Positions 62,593 to 64,000 of a stretch of 64,000 nt of DNA are shown here, in pieces; position 1 is the first letter of the stretch, and every line of letters starts with the position of its first letter. The stretch covers positions 1 to 64,000 of the forward strand of contig NZ_VUKE01000010.1 in the NCBI RefSeq assembly GCF_009193175.1, in the 5' to 3' direction. The DNA comes from Georgenia ruanii (GTDB taxonomy: Bacteria; Actinomycetota; Actinomycetes; Actinomycetales; Actinomycetaceae). The translations under genes and the position numbers were made by a program. The notes below the pieces were generated by a model. It saw only the letters and a list, made by a program, of their open reading frames with translations. It searched no databases and was not told the DNA's origin.

Positions 62593-62805
62593 GTCCTCGT
62601 CCCTTCGTCGGCTGCGCACGCCGGCCGGCGCGGCCCTTCCAGGCTCCGTCCGGCCGAGCGGGCCCCGCAACCGCAGGGGAGGGGCCGGGGACCGGCCCTG
62701 GCCCTGGCCGTAGCCCTGGCCCTCCGGCTGCGGGGCTCGCTCCGTTGTCCCGGCCCGTCCGCCGTCGTCCCATCGGCCCCTGCCCGCCCTGGTTAGCCTC
62801 GGGGC

Positions 62806-64000
<1,195 letters not shown>

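Overview
The window reads as chromosomal DNA of a very GC-rich actinobacterium, most likely a Micrococcales member (Cellulomonadaceae/Bogoriellaceae type; this is inference from gene content, no 16S is present). Supporting signs are the extreme G+C in third codon positions, frequent GTG/TTG starts, many 4-bp ATGA/GTGA gene overlaps, a 13E12/DUF222-type HNH gene end, an HspR-controlled dnaK-grpE-dnaJ-hspR operon with HAIR boxes, a DUF5997/LysR-like pair, a MrpA with a fused MrpB domain, and an F420-type LLM oxidoreductase.

Layout, left to right. 1-3.4 kb: the end of an HNH nuclease gene, an M50-type membrane protease, and two secreted proteins that share signal peptide and C-terminal tail. 3.5-7.7 kb: a two-RCK potassium channel preceded by a small membrane protein, then a divergent arsenic locus (arsR / arsM plus an 89-aa coupled protein) and a VOC protein. 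7.9-10.9 kb: tRNA-Gly(CCC) with a terminator, dcd, a hypothetical protein and an MFS exporter. 11.3-18 kb: a complete mrpA(B)CDEFG cation/proton antiporter operon. 18-23 kb: a YCII protein, DUF4235, then a TPP riboswitch driving thiBPQ thiamine uptake. 23-28.8 kb: GNAT, FAD monooxygenase, stand-alone family-A DNA polymerase, a monooxygenase/TspO/VOC mini-operon and a cupin. 28.9-37.9 kb: a beta-phosphoglucomutase plus GH65 phosphorylase pair, GDPD, a GntP permease, a lipase-maturation-factor-like protein, DUF4921 and a PPOX protein. 37.9-41.2 kb: DUF5997 / LysR-like effector domain, LLM oxidoreductase, a decayed WS/DGAT remnant and a GyrI-like protein. 41.2-46.3 kb: the heat-shock operon, then a STAS protein. 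46.3-50.1 kb: HIT protein, S9 prolyl oligopeptidase, alpha/beta hydrolase.

50.2-61.3 kb is a long leftward cluster: livK, livG, livF (broken by a one-base frameshift), livH, livM, an acyl-CoA ligase, a TetR regulator, an alpha/beta hydrolase, both subunits of a 3-oxoacid CoA-transferase, and a thiolase. Together these look like uptake, CoA activation and thiolytic breakdown of a carboxylic acid, with TetR as the probable local repressor. 61.4-62.6 kb holds two small acidic proteins built of GRFDEGQ-type repeats and an MT0933-like antitoxin homologue; an amidase runs off the right edge.

The less ordinary material is: the GRFDEGQ repeat proteins; the twin secreted proteins with a shared C-terminal tail; an interspersed intergenic repeat family around TTCTGG(T/C)CGCGACC seen at four loci; a three-copy 20-bp-phased repeat upstream of the cupin gene; overlapping SigR-type and HspR control signals at dnaK; very strong hairpins inside the heat-shock operon; and the frameshift in the livF ABC signature motif.
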